The notes: generated by a model from the letters alone, not told the origin. Shown: positions 9,573 through 18,296, numbered from the stretch's first letter. The stretch is DNA of 64,000 nucleotides from Acidithiobacillus ferrooxidans ATCC 23270 (GCF_000021485.1 NC_011761.1:526001-590000), one strand, 5' to 3'. Program-made: numbers and translations.

Positions 9573-10505
9573 ATGACCGACCTGGGCTTTCGGAATGCAC
9601 GTATTCATCCGGCGTCCGCCTTGCTGACGCTGATCGCCCTGTGCGCGGGGCTGGGCACGGCGCAGGTGGCTGCCGCAGCGACCATTCATGCGGTCGGGAT
9701 AGAAAATCAATATGCCAACGTGATCAGTCAGATCGGCGGTGAATATGTGTCGGTCACTGCGATCCAGAGCAACCCCGGCACAGATCCGCACGCCTTTGAA
9801 GCCAGTCCTGCGGTGGCCCGGGAGCTTGCCGCGGCGCAGCTCGTGGTGCGGAATGGGGTCGGCTATGACGGTTGGGTCCGGAAAATTTTGCGGGCAAACC
9901 GGAACGCGCAGCGCAGGGTGATCGTCGTCCAGGATCTGCTTCATCTGCCGGAAAACACCCCCAACCCCCATCTCTGGTACAAGCCGGAGACCATGCCTGC
10001 GGTGGCGCAGGCAGTTGCGGCGAGCCTGACCGAACTGGATCCGGCCCATGCCGCCACCTTCGCGGCCAATGTGCGCAGGTTCGATGCCTCTCTGAAACCG
10101 TGGTACCACGCCATCGCCCGCTTCAAGGCCCGCTTTGGCGGCACGCCGGTGGCAGTGACGGAGCCCGTCGCCGATTATTTGCTGGAAGCCGCGGGTTGCG
10201 ACATCAAAACGCCGTGGAAACTCCAGGCCGCCATCATGAATGGTACGGACCCGGCACCGCAGGATGTGAGCGCCCAGAACCAGCTCCTGCAGCGGCATCA
10301 GGTCAGAGTCTTTGTGTATAATCAGCAGGTGACAAATTCATTGACGGCTTCTTTCCTGAGTCGGGCGCAGGCGGCGAAGATCCCCGTGGTCGGTGTCTAT
10401 GAAACCATGCCGGCGGGTTACCACTATCAGTCTTGGATGCTGGCGGAGGTAAATGCGCTGCGTAACGCGGTGGAGCATGGCACTTCGACGACCGTGCTGA
10501 AGTAA
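9573..10505 (+). CDS. znuA: zinc/manganese ABC transporter substrate-binding protein
   Basis: Periplasmic cluster A-I metal-binding protein (310 residues). An N-terminal signal peptide of about 36 residues ends in an Ala-rich stretch. The ligand positions of the family are recognisable: H73 (DPHAFE), H133 (NPHLWY) and E197 (TEP), with a fourth acidic candidate E277 (YETMP). It has no His-rich loop, which many dedicated zinc proteins carry, so Zn versus Mn is open. It is first gene of a four-gene importer operon. The symbol denotes family rather than proven metal. Confidence 0.85.
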   Translation: MTDLGFRNARIHPASALLTLIALCAGLGTAQVAAAATIHAVGIENQYANVISQIGGEYVSVTAIQSNPGTDPHAFEASPAVARELAAAQLVVRNGVGYDGWVRKILRANRNAQRRVIVVQDLLHLPENTPNPHLWYKPETMPAVAQAVAASLTELDPAHAATFAANVRRFDASLKPWYHAIARFKARFGGTPVAVTEPVADYLLEAAGCDIKTPWKLQAAIMNGTDPAPQDVSAQNQLLQRHQVRVFVYNQQVTNSLTASFLSRAQAAKIPVVGVYETMPAGYHYQSWMLAEVNALRNAVEHGTSTTVLK

Positions 10506-10518
10506 TCCGGCATGGGAA

Positions 10519-11343
10519 ATGTCTGACCCGATACTTTCAGTCGCCCACCTGTCCGTGGATCTGGGCGGCCGCAGCATTCTGCGGGATGTCAGTTTTGACC
10601 TCTATCCGGGACAGCTCTGTGCTCTGATCGGTGAGAATGGTGCGGGTAAAACGACCCTTTTGCGCGGTCTGTTAGGTCTGACGCCGATCCGTGCGGGGCA
10701 GGCCTTGATGGATGGTGCGCCAGCGGGTCAGCGCCGTGCTCTGGTCGGCTATGTGCCCCAGAAAATCGCTTTTGATGCGGATACCCCCCTGCGGACCAGA
10801 GATCTGGTGCAGTTGGGGCTGGATGGCCATCGCCTGGGTCTGCCGCTGTTTTCCGGTCGTAAAAAAGCCTTGGTAGATCAGGCGTTGCATGCGGTTGGGG
10901 CAGAAGACTTTGCGGATCAGCGGGTTGGAGAACTCTCCGGCGGCCAGCAACAGCGGGCGGTTATCGCCCATGCCCTGGTGCGTCAGCCGCGCCTGCTCAT
11001 TCTCGATGAGCCCTTGGCTAATCTGGATTTCGGCAGCGCCAATGCGCTGGTGGCGTTGTTTGGGAGATTGACGCGTACCCGACAGATTGCTGTACTGGTG
11101 ACTGCTCATGATATGAACCCACTCTTACCTGTCATGGACCGTCTGGTCTATCTGGTGGGCGGACAGGCCGCCACCGGCAGTGTGGAGGAGGTGGTGCAGC
11201 CTGAGGTGCTGAGTAAGCTCTATGGTTACCCGGTAACGGTACTGCGGCATGGGCGGCGGATACTCGTACTACCCGATGTCGCTGCTGAAGATGCCGAGGC
11301 GGGCACGGCAGCGTCTGTAGCGCATCCGGAAAAGGCGGTTTAA
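10519..11343 (+). CDS. znuC: zinc/manganese ABC transporter ATP-binding protein
   Basis: Cytoplasmic ATPase (274 residues) that drives the metal importer. Walker A GENGAGKTT is at about 38-46, the ABC signature LSGGQQQR at 139-146, and Walker B LLILDEP at about 159-165. The start is ATG 10519, shortly after the binding-protein stop. It is followed 4 bases later by the first permease gene. Confidence 0.9.
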   Translation: MSDPILSVAHLSVDLGGRSILRDVSFDLYPGQLCALIGENGAGKTTLLRGLLGLTPIRAGQALMDGAPAGQRRALVGYVPQKIAFDADTPLRTRDLVQLGLDGHRLGLPLFSGRKKALVDQALHAVGAEDFADQRVGELSGGQQQRAVIAHALVRQPRLLILDEPLANLDFGSANALVALFGRLTRTRQIAVLVTAHDMNPLLPVMDRLVYLVGGQAATGSVEEVVQPEVLSKLYGYPVTVLRHGRRILVLPDVAAEDAEAGTAASVAHPEKAV

Positions 11344-11347
11344 CGCC

Positions 11348-12253
11348 ATGTGGAATCTTTGGATGTTTTTGGAAAACTCCGGTTTCTTCGCTAGCGGACC
11401 GGTGCAAACCGCGTTGATCGTAGGGACTTGTGCAGCGCTGGTCAGCGCGGTGATCGGTATGTTTACCATATTGCGCGGCAATGCCTTTGCCGGACATGCC
11501 CTGGCCGATGTAAGCAGCGCCGGCGGGGCGGCCTCCTTCCTGCTGGGCATCAATCCCTTGCTGGGTTTTCTGGGTATGGCCTGGATTGCGGCCTTCGGCA
11601 TGGAGTTTCTTGGTGTACGCAAGGTGCGGGAGCGTGATCTTGCCACGGGCATCGTTCTGGGGGCGGGATTGGGGCTGTCGGCGCTCTTTCTCTATCTGGA
11701 CGTGACGACCACCAGCACTACGGGCGCAGCGGTGTCGGTGATGTTCGGCTCCATGTTTGCGATTCCGCAGAGTCTTATCGGTCCTGCATTGATGGCCTCC
11801 GCCGGGGTGTTCTTGCTGGTGGGTCTGCTCTACCGGCCTATGATGTTGATGGCGGTGGACCCTGATCTGGCGGCGGCGCGAGGTATTCCCCTGCGTTGGA
11901 TCGGTTTGCTGCAACTGCTGGCCCTGGGACTGGCGGTAGCAGTCTGCGCCCTGGCCATCGGCGCGGTGCTGGCGACAGCTTTGCTCATTGGCCCGGCGGG
12001 TGCGGCGATTCGCCTGAGTCGGCGCCCGGTACAGGCGATATGCTGGGCCATTGCTATCGGTTTGACCGCGGTCTGGGTGGGTATCTGGATGGCCTATGAG
12101 AGTTACTACTGGTTTTCCGGTAATGCCTGGCCAGTGAGCTTTTTTATCGTGGCGCTGGTGTTCCTGTTTTATTTGGCGGCGGTGCTGGTGGCTAAAGTAG
12201 CGGGCTTGTCAGCGCGTCCGAAGTCGGTCAGTTGGCCGCACTGCGAGGCATAG
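11348..12253 (+). CDS. znuB: metal ABC transporter permease, first copy
   Basis: ABC-3 family permease of 301 residues with about eight membrane segments. It contains the family pattern GNAFAGHALADVSSAGGAASF near the N-terminus and a GPAGAAIRLSRRP-type loop late in the protein. It lies 4 bases after the ATPase gene and 3 bases before a second permease of the same family. The pair could form a heterodimeric pore. Confidence 0.88.
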   Translation: MWNLWMFLENSGFFASGPVQTALIVGTCAALVSAVIGMFTILRGNAFAGHALADVSSAGGAASFLLGINPLLGFLGMAWIAAFGMEFLGVRKVRERDLATGIVLGAGLGLSALFLYLDVTTTSTTGAAVSVMFGSMFAIPQSLIGPALMASAGVFLLVGLLYRPMMLMAVDPDLAAARGIPLRWIGLLQLLALGLAVAVCALAIGAVLATALLIGPAGAAIRLSRRPVQAICWAIAIGLTAVWVGIWMAYESYYWFSGNAWPVSFFIVALVFLFYLAAVLVAKVAGLSARPKSVSWPHCEA

Positions 12254-12256
12254 GGC

Positions 12257-13066
12257 ATGTTTTCCAGTTTCATGATCAATACCTGGATTGCCGCCACCGC
12301 CATTGCTTTTGTCGCTGCTTTCATCGGCTTTTTTGTGGTGGTACGGCGCTCCGCCTTTGCCGCCCATGCCTTGCCTCTGGGCGCTTTTCCGGGGGCGGCG
12401 GCGGCCAACCTGCTGGGAATCGATCCGTTGATCGGGTTGCTGGTTTTTGTTGGAATGGGGGTTTTACTCCTGCGCCAATTGGTGCGCATGGGGCGCCGCG
12501 ATGTGGGCACCGGGCTGCTGCTGGTGCTGTTTCTGGGGGTGGGTGCATTGTTGCTCAGTATGACCAGTGCGTATGCACCGGCGGTGTTTTCCCTGCTCTT
12601 CGGCGAGGTGCTGGGGGTCAGCGACGCCGATTTGTGGCCCATACTGGGCATCTGCGCGCTGGTGGTTGTGGGCATCGCTCTGTATTTTCGGCCTCTCTTG
12701 CTGGACTCGACTTTTCCCGATCTGGCGGCCTTGCAGGGGATTCGCGCCGCACGCATGGATCTGGTGTTCCTGACCCTGCTGGCCCTGGTAACTGCCACGG
12801 CCTTGCCGGTGGTGGGGGCCTTTCTGGTGTTCACCCTGCTGGTCGGCCCGCCGGCCGCCGCCCAGGTGTTGAGCGGCAATCCCATGCGCGTGCTGGTGCT
12901 GTCCGTGGTTTTTGCAGAGGGCTGCATCTGGAGTGCTATCGCACTCTCCTACTGGACCAACTGGCCCATCGGTTTTTTTGTCGGGACCATCGGTGCGGGC
13001 TTGTTTACGGTGGCGCGTTCTTACCGGCACTGGAATCAGCGGCAGCGCAATTTCGTGGCGCTATAA
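12257..13066 (+). CDS. metal ABC transporter permease, second copy
   Basis: Second ABC-3 family permease (269 residues, about eight membrane segments). It has the corresponding loop RSAFAAHALPLGAFPGAAAA and a VGPPAAAQVLSGNP segment aligned with the first permease. Clearly paralogous but diverged. Most Znu operons have a single permease that homodimerises; two consecutive ones suggest a heterodimer, as in Mn/Fe systems of the SitCD kind. Last gene of the operon, convergent with the DUF5666 gene. Confidence 0.86.
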   Translation: MFSSFMINTWIAATAIAFVAAFIGFFVVVRRSAFAAHALPLGAFPGAAAANLLGIDPLIGLLVFVGMGVLLLRQLVRMGRRDVGTGLLLVLFLGVGALLLSMTSAYAPAVFSLLFGEVLGVSDADLWPILGICALVVVGIALYFRPLLLDSTFPDLAALQGIRAARMDLVFLTLLALVTATALPVVGAFLVFTLLVGPPAAAQVLSGNPMRVLVLSVVFAEGCIWSAIALSYWTNWPIGFFVGTIGAGLFTVARSYRHWNQRQRNFVAL

Positions 13067-13102
13067 ATACTGATCGCACTTTTTCAACTGCCGGATTTTG
13101 GA

Positions 13103-14311
13103 TTAATCGTTATCAGGGAGTTCCGGCCTTTCCACCAGGGGTTCTATCTCCGGGGGCCCAAACTCCGGGCGCTCGATTTCGGGATGATGTAATACCGGAG
13201 GGAGCACCGGCATCCGCGGTATGATGGGGAAATCAAAGTCCATGGGGTTGACGCTGAAGATGACGCGTTCCGCATTGACGACGCCCGGTGCCTGGACCCT
13301 TCCCTCGACGGCGACCATGCTGCCTGCCCGCATGTTCGCGGCATCCCCGTTTTCATAGAGGGTGTGGGGTCCCTCCACCAGAGATATCCCGTGGGTGGTC
13401 CAACCGTTATCCCCGCGAGCCAGGTAACCCACCAGGGACACCCGGTTGCCGACGTTCTGCGCCGCCAGTGCAGTGGGGGTCACGCTCTCGACCTGAGCCC
13501 GTCCGTCGGCGTATTCGCCTCTGACTACCACGGATTGCCCTACCTGGATGGCACGGAGCAGGGCCCCGTTGACCTTGAGTTTCGTTGCTCCGACTTCCAG
13601 GGTGTCCCGATCCGGATAAAGGGCGTCCACCTGGCCCCGAAGCAGCAACGGGACCCGGGCGGGCGCGGTATCCCCCGGATAGAGACGACGGATCGCCGTC
13701 GCCAGCCAATGGCCATTCCCCCGGTCCAGGCCGCTGATCGACACCACGTCACCGACCTTCAGGGCCGTGAAGGGCAGGGATTGATCCGAATCGTGCATGG
13801 TGATGGGGGTCCTTTTGCCCGTCTGGATGGTCTCGCTGAGGATGGCGAGTTGTCGCTTGGCCGCATCGACTTCGGTCACCCGGCCGATAACGGCATGCTC
13901 CACCCGTACCTCCTGGGCGATCGCCCGCCCGTCGGCGGCGGCCTGGACGGTGACGCGGTCCCCGAGATGCAGGTCTTTCGCCGTACCCGCAGCGCCGTCG
14001 ATGCTATAGCGGGTCTGGGGGGTCAGGGCATATTCCTGACCGTTGACATAGATGCTGCCGAAGCGCTGGATTACCCCCAGGGCCGTGATTCCCGTCCCGC
14101 CGATGCCCCCTGGCTGGATGCCGGTGCCGCCGATGCCGCCGGAATGTATGCCGGTGCCGCCGATGCCGCCGGGGTGGATACCCGTACCCCCGATGCCATC
14201 CCGGGTGGCGCCCGATCCACCAAGGCCACCAGCCGGGTCGGGAAGGGCCCATGCCCCCGGCAGGGCTACCAGGCCCAGGACCAGGACCCACCAGCGCAGG
14301 GCTTTAGGCAT
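13103..14311 (-). CDS. secreted DUF5666-like repeat protein, copy 1
   Basis: Predicted exported protein of 402 residues. A signal peptide (MPKALRWWVLVLGLVALPGA, cleavage after about AWA) leads into a Gly-rich stretch with four imperfect 11-residue repeats of the type GGIGGTGIHP. About four OB-like beta modules follow, of the DUF5666 kind (VNGQEYALTPQTRYSIDG, LHLGDRVTV, LKVGDVVSISGL). The tail is rich in ERPE. I chose ATG 14311, not an upstream ATG at 14368, because GGAGGA lies 8 bases before it and it overlaps the DUF6502 stop as ATGCCTAA. Function unknown; perhaps a cell-surface or matrix protein. The 3' end differs from copy 2. Confidence 0.75.
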   Translation of the reverse strand: MPKALRWWVLVLGLVALPGAWALPDPAGGLGGSGATRDGIGGTGIHPGGIGGTGIHSGGIGGTGIQPGGIGGTGITALGVIQRFGSIYVNGQEYALTPQTRYSIDGAAGTAKDLHLGDRVTVQAAADGRAIAQEVRVEHAVIGRVTEVDAAKRQLAILSETIQTGKRTPITMHDSDQSLPFTALKVGDVVSISGLDRGNGHWLATAIRRLYPGDTAPARVPLLLRGQVDALYPDRDTLEVGATKLKVNGALLRAIQVGQSVVVRGEYADGRAQVESVTPTALAAQNVGNRVSLVGYLARGDNGWTTHGISLVEGPHTLYENGDAANMRAGSMVAVEGRVQAPGVVNAERVIFSVNPMDFDFPIIPRMPVLPPVLHHPEIERPEFGPPEIEPLVERPELPDND

Positions 14312-14606
14312 GCGGCTCGTCCTCCGCGGCCGGTTCTTCTGTCGATTCCGCAGCGGCGTCTTCTTCATAGTAATAGACCCCCAGGCGCAGCCGCCGCTGC
14401 GGCCCTTCGGGGGACTCGGCTGTATTCAGCCGCTGATGGGCCTCGCGCAACAAGCGCTCGCCCATCCGGTAGAGTTCGGGCCGCGCCTCCTCCAGCACCG
14501 CTGCCGGCAGCGCATCGAAATACAGCGCCCGTTCCAGAAAGGGTTCCCCCCCTTCCAGGTTGTGTACCGCGCTGCGCAGGTGGTCACCGACGTTCTCCCC
14601 CAAAAA
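13311..14606. repeat. near-identical duplicated block, copy 1
   Basis: About 1.3 kb that matches 16989-18296 almost perfectly: I count roughly ten substitutions plus one 12-bp insertion in the other copy. It spans most of the DUF5666 gene and the 3' third of DUF6502. Identity falls sharply at both borders although both genes continue beyond them. This pattern fits gene conversion better than a recent simple duplication. Confidence 0.85.
14052..14220. repeat. 33-bp coding tandem repeats (GGIGGTGI units), copy 1
   Basis: About four tandem units of roughly 33 bp encode GGIGGTGI followed by a variable tripeptide such as HPG, HSG or QPG. They lie in frame just after the signal peptide of the secreted protein. 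The same array is found in copy 2 at 17730-17890. Confidence 0.8.
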
Positions 14607-15134
14607 GGCTACCCGGTCTTCCGGCAGGGCAGAAATATAGGCATGGCGTAACAGACGCACTACCCCTTCCTTTTCCTCCGCCACCCCCACCCGGCCCAAT
14701 TCATCCAGAATGGCTCGTGGGCGCATGTCGGCCTTGACTCGGCGCGCCAGTCCCTCAAAGCTCGGGGACGCCTCGCTGCGTAGGGGTAGCGACTTGGGTT
14801 GCCCGGAAGGGTCTGCATAATCCGCCATCGACACCCAGGCGGCCACCACCTGCGCCGCAATGTTGGCCCCGTGCCGCAACATCGGCCGCTCGCCGTGCTC
14901 CTCCAGCAGAAGCCGCAGCCGCCTGACTTCCTTACGGTGGATCCCGGTCAGCAGGCTGACCCGACTGTCCGTCAGTGTCCGCCCGTCGGTCTCCCCATAG
15001 TGCTTGCTCGCCTCCGCCACATACACCATCTTGAGTGTGTCCGCCAACGCCCCATAGGTCCACCCCTGTCCGATCAGATACCGGACCAATGGGCGCAGGA
15101 TCGCCAACACCGCCGTTTTCAGTACTCCATTCAT
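14304..15134 (-). CDS. DUF6502-like protein with HTH-type N-terminus, copy 1
   Basis: A 276-residue soluble protein resembling the uncharacterised DUF6502 family. Residues about 25-80 look like a winged helix-turn-helix (WTYGALADTLK, then LTDSRVSLLTGIHRKEVRRL). The remainder is helical and Arg/Glu-rich, ending in an acidic tail (EEDAAAESTEEPAAEDEP). No enzyme motif is visible, so a DNA-binding regulator is plausible but unproven. Its stop overlaps the secreted-protein start by 8 bases. A degenerate version of the operator found at copy 2 lies at 15184-15202. Confidence 0.75.
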   Translation of the reverse strand: MNGVLKTAVLAILRPLVRYLIGQGWTYGALADTLKMVYVAEASKHYGETDGRTLTDSRVSLLTGIHRKEVRRLRLLLEEHGERPMLRHGANIAAQVVAAWVSMADYADPSGQPKSLPLRSEASPSFEGLARRVKADMRPRAILDELGRVGVAEEKEGVVRLLRHAYISALPEDRVAFLGENVGDHLRSAVHNLEGGEPFLERALYFDALPAAVLEEARPELYRMGERLLREAHQRLNTAESPEGPQRRLRLGVYYYEEDAAAESTEEPAAEDEPHA

Positions 15135-15171
15135 GGCCTGCCTGGGCTCGCCTTACTCAGTTTCCGTATCA

Positions 15172-15202
15172 ATTGTAGCATGTCGTGAAATATGGACCCA
15201 CC
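15172..15202 (-). promoter_or_regulatory. putative promoter and degenerate operator of DUF6502 copy 1
   Basis: On the minus strand TACAAT (15177-15172) sits just downstream of an inverted-repeat-like element at 15184-15202. This element aligns with the AGTGG-N9-CCACT site of copy 2 but has lost one arm (GTGGG on one side, CACG on the other). Positioning relative to the -10 is the same in both copies. The rest of 15135-15414 shows no gene. Confidence 0.35.
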
Positions 15203-15414
15203 ATTTACCCTGCCTCCCGGCGCATGCGCAACACCCCGCCGTTAGCCAAAACGGAACACGGAGGCAAGATCTCGCCAGCCCCATTCGGCGACTTGTGCAT
15301 GTTGTATATAGACCATGATACGGGCTGCACGGGCTGCGATCATCGCTCGGCAATCGGTCATCAGGAGCGCCGCCATGTCCAATCCGCTGCGCTGTGGTCT
15401 GGAGTCACCTGTTT

Positions 15415-16428
15415 TCAAGATGCGTCGTAATAACTCCGATACCAGTCGATGAAACGGGCAAGACCATCACGCAAGGGGGTGGCGGGGGAAAAACCCACCG
15501 CCTCCTGCAATTCACCCACATCGGCATAGGTGGCAATAACGTCCCCGGCCTGCATGGGCAGCCATTCGATGTCGGCCTTGCGCGCCAGCAGATCCTCCAG
15601 GATCGCGATGAAATCCAGCAGGGCTACAGGGGTATGGTTGCCAATATTGTAAAGACGGAAGGGGGCATCGCTGGTGCTCGGATCCGGCCGCTCCGTCGAC
15701 ATCGGAGCAGGGCGCGGTGCGAAGTCCAGGAGCCGTACCACGCCTTCGATGACGTCGTCGATATAGGTAAAATCCCGGCGCATCTGACCATGATTGAAGA
15801 CGGGGATAGGCTCTCCGGCAAGGATCTGGCGCGTGAAACGAAAATAGGCCATGTCCGGTCGGCCCCACGGTCCGTAGACCGTGAAAAAACGCAAACCGGT
15901 GCAGGGAATGCCGAAGAGATGTGCATAGCTATGGGCCATGAGTTCGCCGGCCCGCTTGCTGGCGGCGTAGAGGCTGAGCGGATGATCGACCCCGTCATGG
16001 ACGCTGTAAGGCAGGCGGGCGTTGGCGCCATAGACCGAACTGGAGGAGGCGAAAAGCAGATGGTCCACGGCCTGGGCGCGACAGCCCTCCAGAACATTGG
16101 CGAAACCGACCAGATTGCTGTCGACATAAGCGGCGGGATCCTGGAGGGAATGGCGGACGCCCGCCTGGGCCGCAAGATTCACCACCACATCAAAATGTGG
16201 CCCGGCGAAGAGGCCTGTCATGGCCTCCCGATCGGCAAGATCCACGGTGTGGAATTGAAAGTCCGGATGGTTTTCCAGATGCGCCAGGCGATCCCGCTTG
16301 AGGGCGGGGTCATAATAGGCGTTGAGGTTATCAAGACCATGCACGATCCACCCTTCGGTCAATAGACGGCGGCACAGGTGGTAGCCGATGAAGCCGGCGG
16401 CACCGGTGACGAGAATCCGCCTGCTCAT
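15415..16428 (-). CDS. UDP-glucuronate 4-epimerase (NAD-dependent epimerase)
   Basis: Extended short-chain dehydrogenase/reductase of 337 residues. It has the NAD-binding TGAAGFIG (8-15), a Ser-rich catalytic stretch at about 128-131, and YAASK with Y154 and K158. Length and the motifs TVYGPWGRPDMA and AYYDPALKRDRL match UDP-glucuronate 4-epimerases, which make UDP-galacturonate. The substrate UDP-glucuronate would come from the UDP-glucose dehydrogenase at 25275. The ATG at 16428 overlaps the stop of an hldD remnant. The frame stays open to 16683, but that extension is the remnant read in another frame. Confidence 0.85.
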   Translation of the reverse strand: MSRRILVTGAAGFIGYHLCRRLLTEGWIVHGLDNLNAYYDPALKRDRLAHLENHPDFQFHTVDLADREAMTGLFAGPHFDVVVNLAAQAGVRHSLQDPAAYVDSNLVGFANVLEGCRAQAVDHLLFASSSSVYGANARLPYSVHDGVDHPLSLYAASKRAGELMAHSYAHLFGIPCTGLRFFTVYGPWGRPDMAYFRFTRQILAGEPIPVFNHGQMRRDFTYIDDVIEGVVRLLDFAPRPAPMSTERPDPSTSDAPFRLYNIGNHTPVALLDFIAILEDLLARKADIEWLPMQAGDVIATYADVGELQEAVGFSPATPLRDGLARFIDWYRSYYDAS

Positions 16429-16690
16429 GAGAAAGCCTGCGCCAGGAGGATGTGCAGACCATGACTGCCCCTTCCCTGCACCGCACCGACGTCTGCCCCC
16501 GCGCAGCTCTGGTAATTGCCCTGCAGGACCTCGGGCATGGGGATATGGCGGATCACGCCACCGCCCCTGCAACGCCGCCGAACGGTGTCCGGCGCAGCCT
16601 CGTTCCGTCTCCAGGTCATTGATGAATATGCCAGGGTTTTTATCCCCCACAGGTTGCTTTCCAAGTTCATCGACATTCTCCATCTCTATG
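16425..16690 (-). pseudogene. hldD: 3' remnant of ADP-heptose epimerase gene (hldD), frameshifted
   Basis: The last 45 codons (about 16575-16425) read GGGVIRHIPMPEVLQGNYQS and onward. This aligns without gaps to the HldD C-terminus (family pattern: IPFP, L-G-YQ, ADL, AAG). Upstream, pieces resembling the preceding HldD segments occur in different frames: PGIFINDLETERG against the GIFNLGTGR region, and SMNLESNLW against DVNLWF. So at least one frameshift separates them. The 5' three quarters of hldD are absent. The stop overlaps the epimerase ATG (ATGA), suggesting the two genes were once coupled. The remainder of 16429-16741 holds nothing else. Confidence 0.6.
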
Positions 16691-16741
16691 ATTCAATTTA
16701 AGATGCACGGTACTACTCAGTGATGGCGATACAGTCTTGTC

Positions 16742-17989
16742 TTAATCGCCATCAAGGATTTCCGGCCTTTCCACCTGTGGTCGCACTTCCGGCCGCTCGA
16801 CATCGGGCCGCTCGATTTCGGGGCTATTGACCTCTGGGCGCTCACCCTCATTTTCGGATCGCTCCCAGTCACCTCGCGCGCCCCGCGCCATCTGTGGTAA
16901 GGCGGGCAAATCAAAGTCCATAGGGTTGACGCGGAAGGTGATGCTTTCCACCGCGATGACCCCCGGGGCTTTGACCTCCCCACTGATGGCGACCATGCTG
17001 CCTGCCCGCATGTTCGCGGCATCCCCGTTTTCATAGAGGGTGTGGGGTCCCTCCACCAGAGATATCCCGTGGGTGGTCCAACCGTTATCCCCGCGAGCCA
17101 GGTAACCCACCAGGGACACCCGGTTGCCGACGTTCTGCGCCGCCAGTGCAGTGGGTGTCACGCTCTCGACCTGAGCCCGTCCGTCGGCGTATTCGCCTCT
17201 GACTACCACGGATTGCCCTACCTGGATGGCACGGAGCAGGGCCCCGTTGACCTTGAGTTTCGTTGCTCCGACTTCCAGGGTGTCCCGATCCGGATAAAGG
17301 GCGTCCACCTGGCCCCGAAGCAGCAACGGAACCCGGGCGGGCGCGGTATCCCCCGGATAGAGACGACGGATCGCCGTCGCCAGCCAATGGCCATTCCCCC
17401 GGTCCAGGCCGCTGATCGACACCACGTCACCGACCTTCAAGGCCGTGAAGGGCAGGGATTGATCCGAATCGTGCATGGTGATGGGGGTCCTTTTGCCCGC
17501 CTGGATGGTCTCGCCGAGGATGGCGAGTTGTCGCTTGGCCGCATCGACTTCGGTCACCCGGCCGATAACGGCATGCTCCACCCGTACCTCCTGGGCGATC
17601 GCCCGCCCGTCGGCGGCGGCCTGGACGGTGACGCGGTCCCCGAGATGCAGGTCTTTCGCCGTACCCGCAGCGCCGTCGATGCTATAGCGGGTCTGGGGGG
17701 TCAGGGCATATTCCTGACCGTTGACATAGATGCTGCCGAAGCGCTGGATTACCCCCAGGGCCGTGATTCCCGTCCCGCCGATGCCCCCTGGCTGGATGCC
17801 GGTGCCGCCGATGCCGCCGGAATGTATGCCGGTGCCGCCGATGCCGCCGGGGTGGATACCCGTACCCCCGATGCCATCCGGGGTGGCGCCCGATCCACCA
17901 AGGCCACCAGCCGGGTCGGGAAGGGCCCATGCCCCCGGCAGGGCTACCAGGCCCAGGACCAGGACCCACCAGCGCAGGGCTTTAGGCAT
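16742..17989 (-). CDS. secreted DUF5666-like repeat protein, copy 2
   Basis: A 415-residue paralogue of the copy 1 protein. It has the same signal peptide, the same GGIGGTGI repeats and the same OB-like modules, almost identical over the central 1.3 kb. Only the last 90 residues diverge: here the tail has a longer series of ERPE/ERPD units (ERPEVNSPEIERPDVERPEV). The start is ATG 17989, overlapping the DUF6502 stop (ATGCCTAA). An upstream in-frame ATG at 18058 lies inside DUF6502. The preserved core with diverged tails suggests both copies are functional. Confidence 0.75.
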   Translation of the reverse strand: MPKALRWWVLVLGLVALPGAWALPDPAGGLGGSGATPDGIGGTGIHPGGIGGTGIHSGGIGGTGIQPGGIGGTGITALGVIQRFGSIYVNGQEYALTPQTRYSIDGAAGTAKDLHLGDRVTVQAAADGRAIAQEVRVEHAVIGRVTEVDAAKRQLAILGETIQAGKRTPITMHDSDQSLPFTALKVGDVVSISGLDRGNGHWLATAIRRLYPGDTAPARVPLLLRGQVDALYPDRDTLEVGATKLKVNGALLRAIQVGQSVVVRGEYADGRAQVESVTPTALAAQNVGNRVSLVGYLARGDNGWTTHGISLVEGPHTLYENGDAANMRAGSMVAISGEVKAPGVIAVESITFRVNPMDFDLPALPQMARGARGDWERSENEGERPEVNSPEIERPDVERPEVRPQVERPEILDGD

Positions 17990-18296
17990 GCGGCTCGTCC
18001 TCCGCGGCCGGTTCTTCTGCCGGTTCTTCTGTCGATTCCGCCGCGGCGTCTTCTTCATAGTAATAGACCCCCAGGCGCAGCCGCCGCTGCGGCCCTTCGG
18101 GGGACTCGGCTGTATTCAGCCGCTGATGGGCCTCGCGCAACAAGTGCTCGCCCATCCGGTAGAGTTCCGGCCGCGCCTCCTCCAGCACCGCTGCCGGCAG
18201 CGCATCGAAATACAGCGCCCGTTCCAGAAAGGGTTCCCCCCCTTCCAGGTTGTGTACCGCGCTGCGCAGGTGGTCACCGACGTTCTCCCCCAAAAA
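16989..18296. repeat. near-identical duplicated block, copy 2
   Basis: Partner of 13311-14606, in the same orientation about 3.7 kb away. It carries a 12-bp direct duplication in the DUF6502 tail, adding one extra EEPA unit to the acidic C-terminus. Confidence 0.85.

Noticed and set aside
14052-14220. Regularly spaced 33-bp repeats considered as a CRISPR array
   Set aside because: The units are contiguous, in frame and encode Gly-rich peptide repeats after a signal peptide; there are no unique spacers and no cas genes.
13364-14737. Long plus-strand frame of 457 codons opposite DUF5666 copy 1, with a twin at 17042-18427
   Set aside because: Antisense to the better-supported secreted-protein gene. 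Its conservation follows from the duplicated DNA, it shows no family motifs, and it has no ribosome-binding site.
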